This document shows, piece after piece, positions 1 through 8,609 of a stretch of 64,000 nt of DNA. Position numbers and translations under genes: made by a program. The notes beneath the pieces are model-generated. The model made no database searches. It saw only the letters and a program-made list of their open reading frames with translations, and had not been told where the DNA came from. Each line of letters starts with the position of its first letter. Position 1 is the stretch's first letter. The stretch comes from TC-15 sp034437275 (GTDB lineage Bacteria; Chloroflexota; Anaerolineae; Aggregatilineales; Aggregatilineaceae). The DNA is taken from assembly GCA_034437275.1 (NCBI GenBank), contig DAOTUD010000127.1, forward strand, positions 1 to 64,000. The letters are read 5' to 3'.

Positions 1-396
1 CGTCGACGTACTCCGAAAAAATGTGAAGTCCGTTCCCGAACCCAAAGTAACCATTCCAAAAGAGTCCAAAGTTGCCATTTGTGACGTTAAGTACAAGCAT
101 CTGCGTGGTTAGTGAACTGTGTTGGATAAGGGCACACAACCACACTGCATCCCAGATTTCTATGCCTGCAACGTAACCGAACTATTGATCACGCTCATGC
201 TGAACTGGACTGTGGCTGGATGCTAGCTGGCGCAGGTAGAACGACATGGAGAGTGGCGATAGTCCCCTACTGAGCAGCAGGGCGCTCGAAAAATATAGGC
301 GTGGGATAATTTGCTCTTTTCATGATAAGCCAATAACATAATGAGATAAATGAAACATGCCGCCTTCTTATGTAATACTGGCTTGGAGGAAAGAAT
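1..396. other. Leading region without a convincing complete gene
   Basis: No complete gene is visible before the recombinase start. Frame 2 of the plus strand is open from the window edge to a TAG at 110-112 (36 codons, rich in Lys, Val and Pro), so it could be the last residues of a gene that begins upstream; I do not recognise it. The rest (113-384) is AT-richer and has stops in all frames. A strong ribosome binding site (GGAGG, 385-389) stands 7 bases before the ATG at 397. Confidence 0.4.
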
Positions 397-1845
397 ATGC
401 CTACATCGATCGTTATCAGCTTTGTCCCCGAAGATCACAATTTCGCTGTCTGGCTGGACACCCAACTTCGCACCCAGCATTTTGCCATCTTCCCCATTGC
501 CAACCAGCGTGCCATCCATACTGCAATCAAAAACGCTGTGGTCGTCATTCCACTGATCAGCCCCAACAGCCTGATGTCACAAAAGATCATGCAGGAATGC
601 GCCATCGCTCGACAGCATGATCGTCTCGTCATTCCACTCTTGATTCACCAGGTTGATCATCTGCCCTGGTATCTGGAAGGATTACAAATTGAAGATTTCA
701 CTGACAATTTGCAAGATGCACTACCCCGCCTCATCAGCCAGCTTCCTACCCCTAATGTGGGATATTCTTTTGATGACGCCAGAGATGCCTACCTGCAACG
801 AGCCACACTCAAGTCCCAACATACGATCAATGCCTACCAGCGGTCCATCGAACTCTTCTTTATGTTCCTGGCAGATCGTACTGCTGCTCGCCAACTGCCT
901 ATTCAACAGAAAACTTACGTCCTTCCCAATGAAATCCCCTTGACCGACCTGGCTGAGGAAGACGCTCCGCTGCTGCTGCACTTTGCGCAATGGCTCCTTT
1001 CGCCAAGTTCGGGAAAATCGGGTGACAAGCGCCCCTACAAACCATCTACTGTCCAACTGCGCCTGGCGGGCGTCCAGAACTGGCTCCAGTTTTTGGATGA
1101 TTATGGCTGGCTGCCACCACAGTTCCCCCTCGCTAAAGCTAAACGTCTTGTACGTGATGAACTCCGTACGCAGACCCGCACACACAATCCGCCACAGCCA
1201 CCCGACCACATCGAAGAAGTAATCTACTATTACGATAACCTCTCCCCCCCGCGGCACCTGCGCAAGCCGGACGCCAATCCTGACCGCGTCAGGCGCTGGG
1301 AACTCACCAGATTGCGCAACCGCACGCTGCTGCACACCCTGGCAGAAACCGGCGGGCGCATCAGTGAAATTCTGAGCTTGAACCTATCTAATTTTCCGCC
1401 ACGTCATCTACATAACAATGAGGTCTTACGCGTCGAGGTGACAGGCAAAGGGGGCCACACTTACTATCTGCGTTTTCTGGATTCACTGCCGGTGATTCGA
1501 GCTTATGTCGAAGCCAGGGGTGCAAATCTGCGTACAACCGGACAGGGAGATGTGCCGCTGTTCATCAGCCACGATCCGCGCTACGAAGGGAATCGTACCA
1601 GCCGCGTAGTCGCCTGGCGTGTCGTCCAGCGCGCCGCACGTGCGCTTGGCTTGCAGAACATCACCCCTCACGATTTTCGCCACTGGCGCGCGACCCAACT
1701 CATCAACGCCGGACATTCACTGGATGTTGTCCAGGAATACCTGGGCCATCGCTCGGTAGAAACGACACGAGCCTACTATGCGCACACCGATCCACTGCGG
1801 GTCGATGATGCTGCGAAGGATACCGGGCTCCCAGAGCCGGAATAA
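397..1845 (+). CDS. TIR-domain / tyrosine recombinase fusion protein
   Basis: 482 residues. Residues 1-117 look like a TIR-type domain: a beta strand (IVISFV), a helix ending in FAVWLDTQL, an AIKNA helix, the typical strand-loop VVVIPLISPNS, and E67 in SQKIMQE, at about the place of the catalytic Glu of NAD-cleaving TIRs. Residues 120-260 look like the core-binding (SAM-like) domain of phage integrases. Residues 300-465 carry the tyrosine recombinase set: R321 (GGRISE), K351 (TGKGG), H425 and R428 (HDFRHW), H451 (LGHRS) and nucleophile Y460. All are present, so strand exchange activity is likely. Translation probably starts at 397 (GGAGG, 7-base spacing). The gene stands alone, ending 2 bases before a convergent gene. 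I know TIR domains as NADases or scaffolds in immunity; fusion to a recombinase is unusual. The TIR call rests on pattern only, the recombinase call is firm. Confidence 0.85.
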   Translation: MPTSIVISFVPEDHNFAVWLDTQLRTQHFAIFPIANQRAIHTAIKNAVVVIPLISPNSLMSQKIMQECAIARQHDRLVIPLLIHQVDHLPWYLEGLQIEDFTDNLQDALPRLISQLPTPNVGYSFDDARDAYLQRATLKSQHTINAYQRSIELFFMFLADRTAARQLPIQQKTYVLPNEIPLTDLAEEDAPLLLHFAQWLLSPSSGKSGDKRPYKPSTVQLRLAGVQNWLQFLDDYGWLPPQFPLAKAKRLVRDELRTQTRTHNPPQPPDHIEEVIYYYDNLSPPRHLRKPDANPDRVRRWELTRLRNRTLLHTLAETGGRISEILSLNLSNFPPRHLHNNEVLRVEVTGKGGHTYYLRFLDSLPVIRAYVEARGANLRTTGQGDVPLFISHDPRYEGNRTSRVVAWRVVQRAARALGLQNITPHDFRHWRATQLINAGHSLDVVQEYLGHRSVETTRAYYAHTDPLRVDDAAKDTGLPEPE

Positions 1846-1847
1846 CG

Positions 1848-2237
1848 TTATTGCTCGTTCTTGTAACCTTGTCCCAGCGGGGTTGCCAGCATAATGCCGG
1901 TAAAACCAATCAGAACGCCCGCGTGGAGCAGTGAGAAAGGAATGCACAACAAATACAGCGTGTGGCTAAAATCGGACGCAGAAACCATAAGGATGATGAT
2001 CAGTCCATGTACCAGCAAGCTAAGCAGCAGCAGCCCGGTCCCCGTCATCAACAGCAATCCACGCTGAGTGGCCATAGAAGACGATAACTGATTAATGCCA
2101 TTGCTCAGCGCCTGTGATGAGTCGATACGCTGCGTAAATGGCCCGAGTATGAGCCTCATCCCCCAGCCTAGCCCGCGTATCGCTATCCGCACAGGCCACA
2201 AAGTGATCCACAACAAAAAACTAATTAACCGCCTCAC
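1848..2237 (-). CDS. Small membrane protein of unknown function, downstream of hflX
   Basis: 129 residues, not recognised. Two clear membrane segments lie at about residues 60-85 (Leu/Ile-rich) and 90-118, preceded by an N-terminal amphipathic, Arg- and Trp-containing stretch (residues 1-35) that could lie along or span the membrane. The GTG start overlaps the hflX stop by four bases (GTGA), which argues for translational coupling and for this being a real gene. No catalytic motif is visible. It ends two bases from the convergent recombinase gene. Confidence 0.6.
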   Translation of the reverse strand: MRRLISFLLWITLWPVRIAIRGLGWGMRLILGPFTQRIDSSQALSNGINQLSSSMATQRGLLLMTGTGLLLLSLLVHGLIIILMVSASDFSHTLYLLCIPFSLLHAGVLIGFTGIMLATPLGQGYKNEQ

Positions 2238-3556
2238 AACTGTGGTTCTTCTCCTGTCGAATCTGAAACCGATGGCAGACTTTGCAACTGTCCGGCCATC
2301 TGAAGGGGAACATACCCAGACACAATCACCCCTTCAGCCGTGTGCTTTTCTTCTTCAACAACACCGGATTCGTAAATCGCTGACAACACGTCACCTTGCT
2401 CATAGGGGATCAAGACAGTGATGCTGACCAATTCCTTCAACAAGACACGGTCGACTGCCGCTAGCAATTCATCTAAACCGGACTGCCTTAATGCCGACAC
2501 GCGAACGACGGCTTGGTATCCCAACTGCATAAAGTTGATATTTTCGTCATATTCGCCTAAGTCGACCTTGTTCAACACCAGAATCTTCGGGACGCGCGCT
2601 GCCTCTAGCTCGGCCAGCGTGTCTTCGACGATATCAACATGATCCCAGGCCTGAGGATGGCTAGCATCTACGACATGCAGCAGCAGGTCAGCCTCGACAA
2701 CCTCCTCAAGCGTCGCACGAAATGCGGCCACAAGCTGCACCGGCAGCTTCTGAATAAACCCGACCGTATCCGAAAATAGAGCCGTCCGTCCTGACGGCAG
2801 TTCCACGCGGCGTGTCGTCGGATCCAGCGTGGCAAAGAGTTGATCAGCGACGTACACCTCCGCGCCGGATAAGGCATTCAAGAGTGTGGATTTGCCCGCA
2901 TTGGTATACCCGACTAACGCCACTGTCGGCACGCCTGAGCGCGCGCGCTGTGTGCGGTGTCGCTGGCGGTGCGCACGTACATCTTCTAATTCTCGTTTCA
3001 GCCGTGCAATGCGGCGCCCAATATCGCGCCGGTCGACCTCAAGCTGCGTTTCGCCCGGACCACGCAAGCCTACGCCTCCAGTACCACCGCGTGCTGCACC
3101 ACCGCCGGCCTGACGCGCGAGGTGTGTCCACTGGCGCGTCAAGCGAGGCAGGCGGTATTCGTACTGCGCCAGCTCAACCTGCAAAGCCCCTTCGCGCGTA
3201 CGAGCATGCTGGGCAAAAATATCAAGAATCAAGGCGGAGCGATCCAGCACATGGACATCCTCGCCCAACACCTTCTCTATCTCGCGCTGATGACGAGGCG
3301 AGAGTTCATCATCAAAAATCACTATGCTGGCATCACGCTCAGCCAATAACTCGGCGATTTCCCGCAGTTTTCCCGACCCGATAAAAGTCGCAGAGTCAAC
3401 CTGAGATAATCGTTGAGTAACGCGACCTCGCACGTCAACTCCTGCAGTTTGTGCCAGTAACTCCAGCTCGTCAAGCGATTCCTCGACTGTGAACAAGGGA
3501 CGATATGCCTTGACCTCAACGCCAACCAACAGCGCTCGACTAGCAGCGCGCTTCAC
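2234..3556 (-). CDS. hflX: GTPase HflX
   Basis: 440 residues, the normal length. HflX binds the 50S ribosomal subunit and splits stalled or hibernating ribosomes using GTP. The N-terminal HflX domain ends in the glycine-rich signature and the GPGETQLEVDRR motif, followed by a coiled coil (GRRIARLKRELEDVRAHR). The G domain shows G1 GYTNAGKST, G3 DTVGF and G4 NKVD. The start is GTG, 8 bases after the stop of the upstream histidine kinase; AGGT about 7 bases before is a modest ribosome binding site. It sits in a minus-strand run with trmFO and the kinase and is followed, with a 4-base overlap, by a small membrane protein. Confidence 0.95.
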   Translation of the reverse strand: MKRAASRALLVGVEVKAYRPLFTVEESLDELELLAQTAGVDVRGRVTQRLSQVDSATFIGSGKLREIAELLAERDASIVIFDDELSPRHQREIEKVLGEDVHVLDRSALILDIFAQHARTREGALQVELAQYEYRLPRLTRQWTHLARQAGGGAARGGTGGVGLRGPGETQLEVDRRDIGRRIARLKRELEDVRAHRQRHRTQRARSGVPTVALVGYTNAGKSTLLNALSGAEVYVADQLFATLDPTTRRVELPSGRTALFSDTVGFIQKLPVQLVAAFRATLEEVVEADLLLHVVDASHPQAWDHVDIVEDTLAELEAARVPKILVLNKVDLGEYDENINFMQLGYQAVVRVSALRQSGLDELLAAVDRVLLKELVSITVLIPYEQGDVLSAIYESGVVEEEKHTAEGVIVSGYVPLQMAGQLQSLPSVSDSTGEEPQL

Positions 3557-3564
3557 CTGGTGAC

Positions 3565-4923
3565 CTATGATGTTTTCCCTCCCTTATTAGTCAGCTTGTC
3601 CGTTACAGCTTTCTCGTCTTCCGTTGTATCTGCCTTTCCGCCGGTCCGCTGCGCTTCCGAGTTGTCGGCGGATGCCTGCCCGGTGGATAGCACCGAACCC
3701 GCCAAAGACCCAATTGCACTGGCAACCAACGGCGGCATACCTTCACCAGAGTATACATCATGTGCCGGCAGCATGATATGAAACTCGCTGCCGGGACACT
3801 GCTGCTCATTGTACCCGGCGCTCCTGACCCAGATTGTCCCGCCGTGAGCTTCGACAATCCCTTTGGCTATGACCAGGCCCAGTCCGGGGCCAGCCCCCTT
3901 AAATTTTACCTTACCGCTGGAATGCAGCAACTGATCACCCAACGTCGAAAACTTCGCAAAAATACGCTCCAGATTTTCCGGCGCAATGCCGATCCCGGTA
4001 TCCTGGATCGTGATGTCGACAAACCCTTGTTTTCGCTGGCCGTAAATGGTGATGCTCCCACCGTCAGGAGTGTATTTGATGGCGTTGGACAGCAGCTTCT
4101 TGAACATTTGAAGCAGACGTTCCGGGTCACCGGCTATCGGTTTGGACGGAATGGTGTTTTGTTGAACCTTCACCGCCAACTTTCGCTGCTTAAGCGCTTC
4201 GCTCATCTCACGCACGGCGATGTCCAGCACCCGGCGCAACCATACCGGCTGCAATTCCAGATTCAGCAGCGCCATTTCGATCAACGACACATCAACCAGG
4301 TCTTCCACCAACTCCCGCAACCGATTGATGCCGCTCTCGATCCCGTTGACCATCAGCGCCAGGCGCGGACTCGAGACTTCCGGCAGTTCAATCTTGAGCA
4401 TGTTGGCGTACCCCTCAATCACCGTCAGCGGCGTTTTTAGTTCATGAGCCGCGACGGAGACAAAACTGGCCTTAACCTTTTCCGCGGCTTCGGCAGATTC
4501 TCCTCCCTGATTGGCAGCAAACTGGTGGCTCAGCTTGTCTATCAAGGCTGCTGCTTCAACCTTCGACAAATACTCCACAGCCTGGCTAACCACGGTGTCG
4601 AGTTGGATCGCCAATGATAACGCTTGTTCGGGCGGATCGACCTTAAACTCCTGCCAGATAGCTTGCTTAAACACACTCAGCACCGGAAGCAGCCCGACTG
4701 GTTCACCGTCAATGGGAATGGTGCACATCGCCACCCAATTACGCAGCAGCGACTCAAGCTGTTCTTGTTCGCCCTCGACAATCGCCTGAATCAGGCTGTC
4801 GAAGAACCAGCGTGCTGGTCCCTGGGCTTGTTTCTGCAATGTCTCGCACTCTGAAAGCTTCTGTACCGACCATGCGATGAGCTTGTCTTTCCGCGCTGCT
4901 AACCATGCAGCGAGTGGAACCAT
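3565..4923 (-). CDS. Soluble sensor histidine kinase
   Basis: 452 residues from the ATG at 4923, preferred over the upstream in-frame GTG (4944) because GGGAGG stands 5 bases before it. Residues 1-135 form an all-helical N-terminal region without membrane segments, loosely like RsbR-type N-terminal sensor domains (weak assignment). The dimerisation box holds H160 (HELKTP). The ATPase domain shows an N box (LLSNAIKYTPDGG), G1 (DTGIGI) and G2 (GPGLGL). A Ser/Thr/Ala-rich tail of about 60 residues follows the kinase core. No membrane anchor and no adjacent response regulator: it is an orphan cytoplasmic kinase, and the signal is unknown. Lies between trmFO and hflX on the same strand. Confidence 0.88.
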   Translation of the reverse strand: MVPLAAWLAARKDKLIAWSVQKLSECETLQKQAQGPARWFFDSLIQAIVEGEQEQLESLLRNWVAMCTIPIDGEPVGLLPVLSVFKQAIWQEFKVDPPEQALSLAIQLDTVVSQAVEYLSKVEAAALIDKLSHQFAANQGGESAEAAEKVKASFVSVAAHELKTPLTVIEGYANMLKIELPEVSSPRLALMVNGIESGINRLRELVEDLVDVSLIEMALLNLELQPVWLRRVLDIAVREMSEALKQRKLAVKVQQNTIPSKPIAGDPERLLQMFKKLLSNAIKYTPDGGSITIYGQRKQGFVDITIQDTGIGIAPENLERIFAKFSTLGDQLLHSSGKVKFKGAGPGLGLVIAKGIVEAHGGTIWVRSAGYNEQQCPGSEFHIMLPAHDVYSGEGMPPLVASAIGSLAGSVLSTGQASADNSEAQRTGGKADTTEDEKAVTDKLTNKGGKTS

Positions 4924-4962
4924 TGCTGCCTCCCTGCTGTACACCTGTGTGTCACACCTCTA

Positions 4963-6330
4963 TTATAGTCGGTCCGCCGGTTTTATGCTGACCGGCTCGA
5001 AGTTGTGCATACGGAGAAATACCTCCAGGTCCGTCTCCGCCCGTGCAGCGTAGGCTTGCTTGCGCTGCCGCTTCCGTTTCGGCGGATCGGCCAGCGGCGG
5101 CACAACCCCAAAATTGGCCTTCATGGGCTGAAAATTAGCCTGGCCAGCATGACTGATATAATGGCATAGTGCCCCCAGCATAGTTGTGGACGGCAACTGC
5201 CACAATTCCCGCCCCATTATCACGTTGGCCATGTTTAGCCCGGCCAGCAGACCGGTGGCAATGTTGCCGACGTAGCCCTCAACTCCCGTGATCTGCCCGG
5301 CAAAGAAGAGCCTGGATCGATCTCGGAAACGCAGGGTAGCGTCCAGATAACGCGGGGCGTTAATGAACGTGTTGCGGTGCATCTGACCATAACGGGCAAA
5401 TTCGGCCTGTTCCAGGCCAGGGATCATCCGGAATACACGTTTTTGTTCTCCCCAGCGCAGGTTGGTTTGAAAGCCGACCATGTTGTATAGCGAACCGACC
5501 AAATTGTCTTGCCGTAATTGCACGACAGCGTAAGGCCAGCGGCCCGTACGAGGATCGTTTAACCCCACGGGACGCATCGGGCCGAACGCCAGCGATTGCA
5601 TCCCGCGCACGGCAATCTGCTCCACCGGCAGGCACCCCTCAAAGAAGTGTGGATCCTCACGCTCGAAATCGCGCTGCACAATCGTCTTGGCCTGCGACAG
5701 TTCGGCAACAAAACGCTCATATTCGGCCTTGTTCAACGGGCAGTTAATGTAATCGCCGGCTGTTGCTTTGCCGCGTCCATAGCGATTGGCTCGAAACGCA
5801 ATCGACATGTCAATTGAATTGGCAAAAAGTGTTGGTGCAACAGCGTCGTAAAAAAACAGATGATCTTCACCAACCAGGCCTGCAATGTCATTCGCGAGGT
5901 TGGCCGCCGTCAATGGTCCAGAAGCGATAATGCAGGGGCCAGCAGGGATACATGTAACTTCTTTCCTGATGAGGGTAATCAGCGGGTGAGATGCTATAAC
6001 ACCGGTTACTTGCCGGGCAAAAACTTCGCGATCAACAGCCAGCGCTCCACCGGCGGGTACCGCAGCCTGATCGGCATATGCCATCAGCACCGACCCCAGA
6101 CGGCGCAACTCCGCCTTCAATACACCGGGCGCACGGTCCGGCAAGTCCGATCCAAGCGAGTTGCTACACACAAGTTCCGCCAGATGGCCGGAAACATGCG
6201 CAGGCGTTGTCCGGTGTGGGCGCATCTCATACAATCGCACCGGAATTCCACGCTGAGCAAGCTGCCAGGCGGCCTCTGTCCCTGCCAAACCACCACCAAC
6301 TACCGTAACTGTTTCTCGTGTGCGCATCAT
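4963..6330 (-). CDS. trmFO: Methylenetetrahydrofolate-tRNA-(uracil-5-)-methyltransferase TrmFO
   Basis: 455 residues, typical of the family. TrmFO makes 5-methyluridine at position 54 of tRNA, taking the carbon from methylene-tetrahydrofolate and the electrons from a flavin. The N-terminal dinucleotide fold GGGLAGTEAA (about residues 11-20) is followed by the family's YEMRP and ELVCSNSLGSD motifs; ALAVDREVFA and the MRPVGLNDPRTG segment are also characteristic. ATGATG at 6330/6327 gives two possible starts. A sigma-70-like promoter (TGGACA-17-TAGAAT, 6398 to 6370) stands upstream, divergent from the transglycosylase promoter. First gene of the minus-strand run trmFO, kinase, hflX, membrane protein. 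Confidence 0.95.
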   Translation of the reverse strand: MMRTRETVTVVGGGLAGTEAAWQLAQRGIPVRLYEMRPHRTTPAHVSGHLAELVCSNSLGSDLPDRAPGVLKAELRRLGSVLMAYADQAAVPAGGALAVDREVFARQVTGVIASHPLITLIRKEVTCIPAGPCIIASGPLTAANLANDIAGLVGEDHLFFYDAVAPTLFANSIDMSIAFRANRYGRGKATAGDYINCPLNKAEYERFVAELSQAKTIVQRDFEREDPHFFEGCLPVEQIAVRGMQSLAFGPMRPVGLNDPRTGRWPYAVVQLRQDNLVGSLYNMVGFQTNLRWGEQKRVFRMIPGLEQAEFARYGQMHRNTFINAPRYLDATLRFRDRSRLFFAGQITGVEGYVGNIATGLLAGLNMANVIMGRELWQLPSTTMLGALCHYISHAGQANFQPMKANFGVVPPLADPPKRKRQRKQAYAARAETDLEVFLRMHNFEPVSIKPADRL

Positions 6331-6369
6331 TCACCATGTCCGTCTGTACACGGCCAGTATAGTTTCACG

Positions 6370-6398
6370 ATTCTAGCGGCCCACTATCTGCTTGTCCA
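6370..6398 (-). promoter_or_regulatory. Putative sigma-70-type promoter of trmFO
   Basis: On the minus strand, TGGACA (6398-6393) and TAGAAT (6375-6370) are separated by 17 bases and lie 40 bases before the trmFO start. A second -10-like TATACT follows a few bases later. Confidence 0.5.
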
Positions 6399-6441
6399 AA
6401 ACAAAAAAGATAAGAAACCCGTAACAAACAGGCCGGTGTTG

Positions 6442-6470
6442 TTGACTCGCCAGCGTGCCTCTTGTATTCT
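6442..6470 (+). promoter_or_regulatory. Putative sigma-70-type promoter of the transglycosylase gene
   Basis: TTGACT (6442-6447), 17 bases, TATTCT (6465-6470), 39 bases before the ATG at 6510. Confidence 0.6.
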
Positions 6471-6509
6471 TTATAAACGCGCAAAAAACGATCAGTCACA
6501 CGTTACCAT

Positions 6510-7277
6510 ATGCTCAAAGCTATCACCTCTCACCTGCAACTTTCGTCGCGAACCTGGTTGGGGATCGTGGCGCTAATATTGATGGCCTGCGGCCTGGTTG
6601 GATTTACCGGCACATTGGCCGGTCTGATGTTTCAGGAAGCACAGTCACCCAGCGTGTATACCATCGAGCCGGGACACCAACACTTTCGGCCCGACAGCCC
6701 CATCGGCCCACAAGCGGGCACATCGCCGCTGTCCCCTGTGTTCTCCCCGGAAGTGTTGTTCTGGGCGGATTTGATCAAAGCCTGGGCGATCTACTACCAG
6801 ATTGACCCTAACTTAATAGCAACCATCATCCAGATCGAAAGCTGTGGACACCCGCACATTTCCTCTTATGCTGGCGCACAAGGACTGTTCCAGGTTATGC
6901 CACTACATTTCGCCCCAGATGAGGACCCACTGGACATCAGCACCAACGCCCGGCGCGGCTTAGAGCATCTCCGTTTTGGCTTGCAATCCTACAACGGCCA
7001 TGTAGGGCTGGCCCTGGCTGCCTACAATGGAGGCGTAAAAGGTGTGAAAAACGGGTGGGCTACCTGGGACCAGCAGACACGCGATTATTACAAGTGGGGA
7101 ACCGGCATTTACTCCGAAGCCATTGCAGGCTACACCGCTAGCCAAACACTGGAACGTTGGTTAGTAGCCGACAAGCAGAACCACCCGAACGGAGCTAGCC
7201 TGTGCGAACAAGCCCAGACGGCTCAACGTCAACTCCAAGCAGAACAGGCCAGATCAGCTGCCATGAGCACACAGTGA
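6510..7277 (+). CDS. Lytic transglycosylase (SLT domain), membrane-anchored
   Basis: 255 residues. One N-terminal hydrophobic segment (about residues 17-41, after SSRTW) serves as signal anchor. The SLT fold occupies about residues 85-215: the catalytic Glu is E110 in the IQIES motif, followed by AGAQGLFQVMP and the AYNGG motif, all typical of the soluble lytic transglycosylase family that cuts peptidoglycan glycan strands with formation of anhydro-muramic ends. The C-terminal 40 residues are polar, Gln/Ala-rich and probably unstructured. It has its own promoter; no clear ribosome binding site precedes the ATG. Cell-wall remodelling is the expected role, as for several other envelope genes in the window. 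Confidence 0.9.
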   Translation: MLKAITSHLQLSSRTWLGIVALILMACGLVGFTGTLAGLMFQEAQSPSVYTIEPGHQHFRPDSPIGPQAGTSPLSPVFSPEVLFWADLIKAWAIYYQIDPNLIATIIQIESCGHPHISSYAGAQGLFQVMPLHFAPDEDPLDISTNARRGLEHLRFGLQSYNGHVGLALAAYNGGVKGVKNGWATWDQQTRDYYKWGTGIYSEAIAGYTASQTLERWLVADKQNHPNGASLCEQAQTAQRQLQAEQARSAAMSTQ

Positions 7278-7320
7278 TCTCGCCTGCTTCCATTCTGCAT
7301 CGCCTTCGTATGACCTGCCG

Positions 7321-8577
7321 TCAGATAGTGCTTAACACAACACACGCGTTCTGCCCACCCAGGCCAAAGCTGTTCGACATCGCATATCGGATGCCAGCAT
7401 CGCGCGCCTCGTTCGGAACATAGTCCAGATCACAGTCGGGATCAGGGGTCTCATAATTGATTGTGGGATGCAGCACTTGCTCTCGCAAACTCATGATGGT
7501 CGCGATGGCCTCCACCGCACCAGCCCCGCCCAGCAAATGTCCCAGCATACTCTTGGTCGAATTGATCGCCATCGCATAGGCATGATCGCCAAAAACATCC
7601 TTAATCGCCTGGGTTTCAATTGCATCGTTGGCTTTTGTAGAAGAGCCGTGCGTGTTGACATAATCAACCTGGTCAGGCAGCAACTGCGCATCCTCAAGTG
7701 CCCATCTCATCGCACAACGAGGCCCCCTGCCGGTCGGCTCGGGCACTGCCACATGATACGCGTCAGAAGACGTCGACATGCCCATTACCTCAGCATAAAC
7801 CCTGGCTCCGCGGGCACGGGCGCGTTCTAGCGTTTCCATGATCATTATGCCGGCACCTTCCGCAAACACAAATCCATTCCGATCCGCCTCGAAGGGACGG
7901 CTGGCGGCAGCGGGATTATCGTTGTAGCCGGTCGCCAATCCTCGCATCGAGATAAAGCCCGCAATTGCATAATCGAAAATCATAGCCTCAACGCCACCGG
8001 CAAAGACCAGGTCTGCCTTCCCCTGGCGCAGCATATTCAACGCATCGCCAATACTGTGCGTCCCGGTCGCACAGGCCGCAGAAATGCATACCAACGGGCC
8101 GAGTGATTCAACCATCCGGCTCACATAATGTGCCGGAATGTTGGGAACAGATTGAATCAATGAGAACGGACCGGGCCGCCGCCGGCGTGTCCGGTAGCCA
8201 AACGACGCCTGCTGCGCAAGATCGTGAGCGCCCATCGACGATCCGACGTCAACCCCGACTCGCTCTTGCATGGGACGCAGATCATCGACTGTCAGCCCGG
8301 CATCTGCCAGTGCATCCATCGCGGCGGTAACGGCAAACTGCGCCGGACGCCCAACGCGCCGAACCTCCTTCGAATCAAGATACTCGGTTGGATCAAAATC
8401 AGGAACCTCGCCCGCTATTTGTACTTCCAGATCCGAAGCGTCAAAGCTTTGGATCTGGCGAACTCCCGACTTGCCTTCCTTCAATTTTTCCCAAAACGCT
8501 GGAAAACGTCCTAGCGGCGTAACAGCCCCCAGGCCGGTAACCACTGCTCGCGGGAAGCCATTGCGTGTCAGTTCCAT
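7321..8577 (-). CDS. fabF: Beta-ketoacyl-ACP synthase II
   Basis: 418 residues from the ATG at 8577, chosen because AAGGA lies 11 bases upstream and family homology begins right after it; the open frame continues to 8841 without resemblance. The enzyme condenses malonyl-ACP with an acyl-ACP in fatty acid elongation. Catalytic C169 lies in SAACATGTHSIG; the two active-site His residues are in NTHGSSTKAND and KSMLGHLLGGAGA, giving the Cys-His-His triad of condensing enzymes. The usual Thr after NTHG is Ser here, a mild variant. It follows plsX by 32 bases on the same strand, a fatty acid/phospholipid pair. Confidence 0.93.
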   Translation of the reverse strand: MELTRNGFPRAVVTGLGAVTPLGRFPAFWEKLKEGKSGVRQIQSFDASDLEVQIAGEVPDFDPTEYLDSKEVRRVGRPAQFAVTAAMDALADAGLTVDDLRPMQERVGVDVGSSMGAHDLAQQASFGYRTRRRRPGPFSLIQSVPNIPAHYVSRMVESLGPLVCISAACATGTHSIGDALNMLRQGKADLVFAGGVEAMIFDYAIAGFISMRGLATGYNDNPAAASRPFEADRNGFVFAEGAGIMIMETLERARARGARVYAEVMGMSTSSDAYHVAVPEPTGRGPRCAMRWALEDAQLLPDQVDYVNTHGSSTKANDAIETQAIKDVFGDHAYAMAINSTKSMLGHLLGGAGAVEAIATIMSLREQVLHPTINYETPDPDCDLDYVPNEARDAGIRYAMSNSFGLGGQNACVVLSTI

Positions 8578-8609
8578 GTTTGCCAATCCTTTTCCGTAAA
8601 AACAGCCTG

